NCBI GenBank assembly: GCA_022376515.1
Contig: WTXI01000001.1
Location: 558,001 to 622,000, forward strand
Source: Lactifluus volemus
Lineage: Eukaryota; Basidiomycota; Agaricomycetes; Russulales; Russulaceae
Reading direction: 5' to 3'
DNA: 64,000 bases
Position 1 is the stretch's first letter; each line of letters opens with the position of its first letter. The notes under the pieces were generated by a model, which saw nothing but the letters and a program-made list of their open reading frames with translations, had not been told where the DNA came from and ran no database searches. Positions 57,937-64,000 of the stretch are shown one piece after another. The position numbers and the translations under genes were made by a program.

Positions 57937-58573
57937 GTTTTTATTTTGTCTGAAATGATTGTTTCCCTACCCTCTCCCCTGTGACACCACCGCCCTCTTC
58001 CTTGCATGTTTCTGTGCTTATTCTTCCTTACTGTATCGTACTTATCTCTCATGCTTCTACTCTACTCATACGTTGAAGTAACATATCATGTCGAGCGTAA
58101 TTGCAATGTGCCTAGTAGTATCATATCATCATATCATGCTCATAACATAGCTCAAATTAGGTTTGTCTCAGTTGTAGTGGTACTGTAGCCCCTTCGAGCT
58201 GTGCACCCACAATCTTTTCTCATGTCACTCATGCAAGAAATCGGACCAGAAAATGCGCGGAAATACGTTACAGCTTTTGCAGAGCTGTAGACGATCCGGT
58301 TGCTTGTTGCTCTTTTGGCCCATCAATGAGAAAGAAAGAGACAGATATAAGTGGCACGGGGGGGTGGGGGGAGGGGAGAGGGGAATATGTGAATATTAAC
58401 GAAAAAAAAAAGGCGCAGAGCATATCGCGACATGACAGACGCGCAACAAAAAAAAATATTGGTGAGGAAGTTAGGGGATAAATGAGTTTGCCTTATCGTA
58501 AGTCAAGAGTCTCTCCTCCCTCTTGTAACACGACGAGGCTATGGCCATGCGCACCCTTTAGTCGGAGCTTCTT
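57937..58573. other. Convergent 3' region, MPH1 / RBM26-27, with purine run
   Basis: About 640 bp between stop codons. Contents: a G-rich run at 58359-58383, short A-runs near 58403 and 58447, and repeated ATCATATCAT words near 58118-58140. No protein-like frame. Confidence 0.5.
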
Positions 58574-61403
58574 TTACAGCATGCCCATGCCATCTTCGTC
58601 GTCGCCGCCCCAGCCGCTCACCGCAGGCTCTTCATCATGATGCAGCGGATGCGTGCGCGAGTGCTCGCCGCCGTACACCTCGTCGGTCATAGATGTTGTC
58701 GTTTTAGACGGCGTTGCCGTCGAACCCGCCGCCACCGCAGAAGACGACAATGACGCAGTTGTTGTTGCTGTTGTTGTTGACGAACCGGGCGCGTACCAGC
58801 CGATTTGCTTTTGGCCGAGAAGCGGGATATTTGATCCCTTGGCGAAGCCCTACGACAAGGACAAGGAAAATTCAGGTCAGGTTCTCATTATACGGGGACA
58901 AACGAGAGGCGCACCTGCTCCGCCGCCGCTCGCGTCCTGAATGTCACGACATTGTCGCCATTCTCAAGCGTCTCGACCGCATCGACCTGCCCTGCGCCGC
59001 CTGTCTCATACCAATCTCGCACGGCCTGTACGCCATCACCCCCGACATCCTTGATCAATAGCTTTTTAGGCCGGTTATCGAGCTTCATGCTCGCCCGCAT
59101 GGGACCACCACCCCGCGCGCCACCACCACGGTAAAACGGCCGACTGCGGCCGCGACCACCTCGGCCACGGTAGGACGCAGGTGGTGGCGGAGGAGGTTCG
59201 GTTGACGAATCGATGCCGAGGCTTGCAGCCTAGGCGAAAAAGGAACACTTCGGTGTGAGGGGCTCTGCCTTTTCTCAGAGTCTCAAATGAATGAACGTAC
59301 CTCGGCTTTGAGCTTGGCTAGCTTGGCTTGCAGCGACTCTGTCGTCTCTTCGCCATCGTGCCCTGCGGAATGCAGCTCCAGCTCCTTGTCCAACCGCTCT
59401 CGCTCCTTCGCCTCTCGGTCCTCGGGTCGAGATGCACTCAAGTTTGGCTTTTTCGACGACGAGAACGCCGGTTGCGATGAGCTGCTAGCTTTAATCTCCT
59501 GGCCCAGCTTGCGTAATTGAGCGAAAATTTCCTTCTTTTCCTCTGCCGAGGCAGTGTTCAACTTTTCCATGAGCTTTTTCTGCTCCGCAATCTGCTGATC
59601 GAGTAGTTTTTGCCTTGCTGCGAGTGCTGACACGGGTGAGCTTGCCGCGCTAGAAGGGACCTTTTGTGCTGGCGACGCAGAAGATGCAGATGAATCGGCA
59701 GGCAATACGTCTGACGTGGACGTGGCCTCTGCTTGATCTCTTGACGCGACACTCGCGACGATTGGTGCTGATGCCGCAAGAGCACGCTGCCCCGCAAGAC
59801 CTTGTCCGTCCATCGGGCGATGCCAGAACACCTTGACGAACCTGTTGCCAAACACAGCGTCCTCGGACTTCCACGAGGCGAGTGCCTCCTCATGCGTTGA
59901 GAAGCTCACGAGCGCCTTTGCGCTTGACGCGTCAACGGCGACATTTGTAACCGTCCCGAAACGCTTAAACCAGTTATTGACCGCGTCGAGCGAAAGTTTG
60001 TCCTCAGGAATCTTCTCGACGACAAGAGTCTTGTCTCCGCGCCGCTCGGGGTGGAAGCGTTGCACCTCGCCACCGAAAACGCCTGGGCGGCCGCCGCGCC
60101 CTCGTGCGGGGGAGTTTTGCGAGCCACGTTGTGGCCGAATAGGAAACGACGATGGGCCACCTCCCGGAGAATCCAATTCCATCTGGGTCACATGCGAGGG
60201 GGAAGCGCTTATGCCATTCGGCTGCGCATCGACGGTGGGAGAAGACGCGGATTTGTCCGGCTGCTGCGTCGATTCGTCGTTATAAACTGGAGGAGTTAAA
60301 TCTTGGATGACGGGGAGCTCTCCGGAAGCGTGAGGATGCATTGGCTGCTTGTCGCCATTGATCCTAGGGATCATGGTTGGGCGTTGGGGCCGTCCCATAG
60401 GACCTGAAGGAGCCCCTGGCCGCATATCGAGGCGAGCTTCATGAGGGTCATATGCTGCAGGAGGGGGCAGGCCGAATGGGATTCCCGGTGGAAACATGGG
60501 CATAAACATATTTCCTGGCAATGGCTGGGGTCCCATAGGAAAGACACCCGGTACGAGTGCGTCGTCACCATGGCTATACTTGCAATAAGCACCACGAGCG
60601 CAATACCCATTATCTGCACGAATGAGCACGGTGGTTAAAGCGAAAGGAGAACTGTGCTCACTGTAATAGTCTCGGCAGATGCCTTTTCGTTGGTCTGGTG
60701 GATGGTACTGCGACGATGGGCCACGGCCATTCATGCGCGGGCCCATACCTCCATTCACGCCGTCTGGACCACTACCACTGTATCCAGCACGACCTGGAAC
60801 TCCACCAGCCCAATTTCCATTATTCCACCCAGGTCCGCCATGTGGACCATGACGTGAGAATGGGCCATCCTGGCTCAGGCGTGGGCCTTTTGGTGGCCGA
60901 AGCTCGTCATCATGATCGGAGGGCCGTTTCCTACTGCGCTCTGGAGGGGTCGAAGAACCGGATGGAATGATGGCGTCGAGTGGGATAGGGATGCCATTAT
61001 CGGTGGGTAATAAGGGAGCTGGGGGAGGAGGTGGGGAGGTATATGGGAGATAGGATTTTGTGCGAAGGGCGGTGAAGAGCGCGTCGATGAAGGGAGGGCC
61101 TTCTGCGCGCGCATAGAGGGAAAAGTAAGCGAGTGAGAAAGGAAGAAGACAAGTGACGCGCCTTTTTCAAGAAACTCATCCAATTGTGACGCCAGCTCCC
61201 TGCGTAAATCAGATTCTGGACCGTTGTGCTTTAGTAAGGCTAGGATGTAGTCGGCCAGCGCAGATGGATCAGCATCGCATCTAAAAAGGTCAAAATTGAG
61301 CAGCGTGGAAAGGTGCAAGTGGGAAAGGTTGGACTGACATTGGTTCAAGAGTTTTTGTGAGCCATAGCTTGAGATGGTCGGACGTAGAAGGGTCAAAAAT
61401 CAT
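58574..61403 (-). CDS. RBM26/RBM27-type RNA-binding protein (CCCH finger, RRMs)
   Basis: The start at 61403 reads MIFDPSTSDHLKLWLTKTLE then PICDADPSALADYILALLKH, the conserved N-terminal domain of RBM26/27. GPPFIDALFTALRTKSYLPY follows. A CCCH finger spans exons: KGICRDYY and NGYCARGAYCKYSHGDDALV. The RRM is TLVVEKIPEDKLSLDAVNNW, FKRFGTVTNVAVDASSAKAL, and RFVKVFWHRPMDGQG. A coiled coil (LLDQQIAEQKKLMEKLNTAS) and RGG-like repeats (YRGRGGRGRSRPFYRGGG) precede a second RRM-like fold (KKLLIKDVGGDGVQAVRDWY). The tail ends GWGGDDEDGMGML. Fungal relatives (fission yeast Rmn1) belong to the Mtl1-Red1 (MTREC/PAXT) machinery that routes RNAs to the nuclear exosome. Confidence 0.87.
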
Positions 61404-62635
61404 ACTAGTTGACGTGGATTGGTTGTGAGTATATGCGAGAGGATGTAAGACTAGACGTAGTGCGAGGTGAGATGACAGTCAACTTTGGGTCAAATCGAGA
61501 CCAAGTCACACGGCAGCTGACGAGTTTGGCTGAGCAATCACTACAACCATTACTTTCATTAACATTAAACGATAATCCACATTTTACCGACAATTGGACA
61601 TGGTATCCCTACAGAATAACAACTCTAGCTACTGACATGACCAACACCTTAAAACGAGAGGCGTTTTGGGAGGCCGGCCGACAGAACCAGTTGAGATGGT
61701 GATCATTTTGCCACAACGGTCATTACACGCGTACCTTGAGATTTGGCTCGGACGGGCTCAATATATCAGGCATTATCAAGGGTTGTGTTCTATACGTGCC
61801 GTGAACCGATATTGAGTCAATGTAATCAGATATGGAGAACCAAACCTGGGACGTCCCCTGTCAACGGCAGCTGGCCAAACACCGCCCTGGTGAACGAATA
61901 GAGTTCCATCACGTGTGAACCCCGAGTCATCGCGTCAGAGTCCCGAGCCATCACGCAATAATGAGCAAATGGATGTCGTTACTTTGGTAATTGATCCACA
62001 AGGTGGTGTTCGACATATTGACAAGGGTCGACGGCCGACTCGGCCGCGGGAGAGAACAAAAGAGGAACAACGATGATCCAGGGGTAGCGACAAGGCGTCA
62101 TGGGAACTGAGGTCATAAGAGTTGGAAGGCGGTAGTGGTCCAAGATATTGCGGACAAGAGGCTGAGTGGGGATGATGGGTGAGGCGAAGCATGACTGGTA
62201 AGTGGTTATTGATTGGGTAGGAATATAGAAAGGACGTGTAAGGTAGTTAAGAGGTGATGGGTAGGATAAAAGTTTCACGACTACCTTGTAATGAAGGAAC
62301 CCTGTAGAAGATTGACATCGAGAACGAGCAGACAAGAAAGGCTTGAAGCCGAGTAAGTTGGACCACAATGAGCCATATACAAGAAGGGGGGGAGGGAAGA
62401 AGAGATATAAATGTGCCGGAGAGGATTGTCCGAGAGGAAGGGGGGGAGAAGATGAAAGAGAAAGAAGAGGAGGAAAGAAAGGAGGGACGGTTAGAGAGGC
62501 ATTTTATTTCGGAATCCTGCTTTTTCAATCCTTTTCTGACCATAAGCCTGAGCAAATTTAGCGGTCCGAAATTATGCGATTGGTCGTCATTTCGCTAAAG
62601 ACCCCGGGAACTGCCATTTCTAAATTACATATAAT
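61404..62635. other. Intergenic stretch upstream of RBM26/27, with polypurine tract
   Basis: 1.2 kb without a gene I can support. A purine-only or near-purine stretch lies at about 62383-62490 (G and A runs). A near-duplicate occurs at 61921-61954 (CCGAGTCATCGCG and CCGAGCCATCACG). Open frames here are pyrimidine-biased mirror images of the purine tract and have no protein character. Confidence 0.5.
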
Positions 62636-63804
62636 CTATCTGACCTTGAGACCTGGAAGGGTAAACATCTACCACGCAAATTTAACGCCTTTACCACGGA
62701 TAGTACCATTTCATACCCACCTCAAAGATAGCCTCGGCTGGGACGCCCCAGCCACGCACACCCTCAACTGAACTGTTCATTCGAGAGCCGAGCATAATGC
62801 CAACGACAGCCCCGGTATTCTCATCAACAATCGGACCTCCGCTAGACCCGGCTGTAGGCAGTGGTTGAAACAGCATGTGAGAAAGGGCATCATACGTTCC
62901 TGGCTATTGATCGCCTCTTCTCAGCACGAAAAAGCCAAGGCGCACGTGCGTGTGGACCTACCGTTGCCTCCTGGCCAGAAAAATCGCGATAGCCTAAGAT
63001 CGTGCCACGCACCCACTTGGACCATGTATCACTGATCCAAGGCTGCCAGCCGTCTTCCTTCGGTCTCGTTTCTGATATAAAATGCGCACGAATAGGAGTC
63101 CCTGCTGGGGCTGGGTAAGGCGAAATTGGCAGTGAGCGTAAGGGTGATTGCATGCGGGAGGGTGACAACAAGATAAGATCAGATCGATGAAGGGAGGAGA
63201 GGACAGAAGCGATAGGATGGGCCACGGGTGCAGAATCCAATGAAGAAAGAATAAATGATCCAGAGGAGAGATCTGGAGAACTGGGTGGCGAAGAGTGAGG
63301 CCCATCTGAAAGGACGAATAGCGGAGACCAACGTATCTGGTAAGGCTACTAGTTCAAGTTCGTACAACGCTGAACGAACAGATAGCGTACCTCTTCAAGA
63401 GTGTGAGCACAGGTCACAAGAATAGATTGACCATTTGATGTGTGGACAGCAAAACCTGAAGAAACTGTGATTTTGTTCCGATCGTTTTCGCGTACGACAT
63501 GGGCAATCAGGTAGATGTCGCTGGCTGTGTCTGCAGAAAAAGATACGCGACGAGCCGGAGACGGATGGGGCTCATAGGGTAGCTGCGCATCCAGGACATT
63601 TTCAGAGCGGTCTAGGTATTGTTGAATGAGCTGCGGGAGGGCAGTGCGCCTCTCGGAGGGTGTACTCGCCAAAGCTTCAAGAATGAAACGATCTAAGGGG
63701 CGAGGAGGCGATGCATGCTGTGGCAAATTCGGCGGCTTGGCGAGTACAATGGGTGAATGTACGGTGGCAAATAGGCGGCGGCGGCACAGGGTATGGCACC
63801 GCAT
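62636..63804 (-). CDS. Trypsin-like (PA clan) serine peptidase, probably mitochondrial
   Basis: Start MRCHTLCRRRLFATVHSPIV, an Arg-rich leader resembling a mitochondrial presequence. The peptidase part has SSGFAVHTSNGQSILVTCAH followed by TLEEI, with the catalytic His in TCAHT. ASVLSSLHRSDLILLSPSRM puts an Asp in the expected place, and LFQPLPTAGSSGGPIVDENT supplies the catalytic Ser in GSSGGP, with TGAVVGIMLGSRM after it. The end, after a GTGGGT intron, is FTLPGLKVR at 62636. It resembles HtrA-like/trypsin-like peptidases, but no PDZ domain fits in the length of about 320 residues. The gap to the next gene upstream is 152 bp. Confidence 0.83.
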
Positions 63805-63956
63805 GTAATCAACCGGTACTAATCAAAGGATAGCCCGGACCGGGACCGGGAATTTTCTTGTGACCAAGTTGGCCACAAACTTGTCCACAGTTAGTTAGCT
63901 TTTATCAACCTTCAACCAACATCATTTCCGCCCCCTCAACTTGCTCTCTTTCCTCA

Positions 63957-64000
63957 ATGTCTTCCACCAACACATCAACCCAAGGTCAGTTTTTTTTCAC
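63957..64000 (+). CDS. First exon of a gene cut by the right window edge
   Basis: ATG at 63957 encodes MSSTNTSTQ, then a GTCAGT donor at about 63985 starts an intron that leaves the window. The pyrimidine-rich leader just before the ATG (CTCTCTTTCCTC) and the divergent layout with the peptidase gene support a real start. Too little is present to name the product. Confidence 0.45.
   Translation, partial: MSSTNTSTQGQFFF

Noticed and set aside
61404..62635. Frames of 60 to 130 codons upstream of RBM26/27
   Set aside because: They arise from the polypurine/polypyrimidine bias, lack motifs, and overlap on both strands.
1..64000. tRNA genes, CRISPR arrays, viral genes or a secondary-metabolite cluster
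   Set aside because: No T-loop GTTCRANYC contexts outside coding sequence, no spaced repeats, no capsid or replicase motifs, and no PKS, NRPS or terpene synthase signature were seen.

Overview
The window is nuclear DNA of a filamentous fungus, almost certainly a basidiomycete of the Agaricomycetes type. Genes are cut by many short introns (about 50 to 60 nt, GTRNGT donors, CAG/TAG acceptors). Genes are tightly packed, and the conserved proteins read best as mushroom-type homologues (an X325/BIM1-like copper protein, a GH15 enzyme with a trehalase-like N-terminus, a multi-KH protein, RBM26/27). No tRNA, rRNA, CRISPR array or bacterial-style operon was seen. I support about 31 protein genes, two of them cut by the window edges, plus one TIR-bounded DNA transposon, some weak gene fragments and a few repeats.

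Layout. 0-7 kb: edge gene fragment (possibly Sgf11-like), CBS/PB1 protein, a small membrane protein, a TMEM33/POM33 protein and the DEAD-box helicase HAS1, all on the minus strand. 7-16.7 kb: peptidyl-tRNA hydrolase 2 (+), a large intron-rich GH15 glycosidase (-), a ~1.95-kb DNA transposon sitting in the promoter shared by the GH15 gene and a histidine phosphatase (+), then an Mpv17/PMP22 protein (+). 17-30 kb: UTP4 (-), TIM10 (+), a small zinc-binding protein (-), L-threonine aldolase (+), URB2 (-) and an RWD/RBR ubiquitin ligase (+). 30-36.7 kb: multi-KH RNA-binding protein (+), V-ATPase subunit C (-), mercaptopyruvate sulfurtransferase (+). 36.8-44.5 kb is the most accessory-looking part: an unrecognised one-TM protein (-), degenerate gene fragments with repeats and a palindrome, a BIM1-like copper-binding secreted protein (+), a Ctr copper transporter (-), a single-domain rhodanese (+) and frataxin (+). 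44.8-61.4 kb: an unknown disordered protein (-), WDR70 (+), a BET double-bromodomain protein (+), a G-patch/C2H2 protein (-), MPH1/FANCM helicase (+) and RBM26/27 (-). 62.6-64 kb: a trypsin-like peptidase (-) and the first exon of another gene (+).

Functional themes. Three genes act in rRNA processing (HAS1, UTP4, URB2). Several serve mitochondria (TIM10, Mpv17-like, frataxin, the rhodanese, possibly the peptidase). The pair of BIM1-like protein and Ctr transporter, tail to tail about 1 kb apart, is the best candidate for a small functional module: surface copper capture followed by copper uptake. Many neighbours are divergently transcribed from gaps of 70 to 250 bp. Subtracting the transposon from the GH15/phosphatase gap leaves about 150 bp, so that gap once looked like the others.
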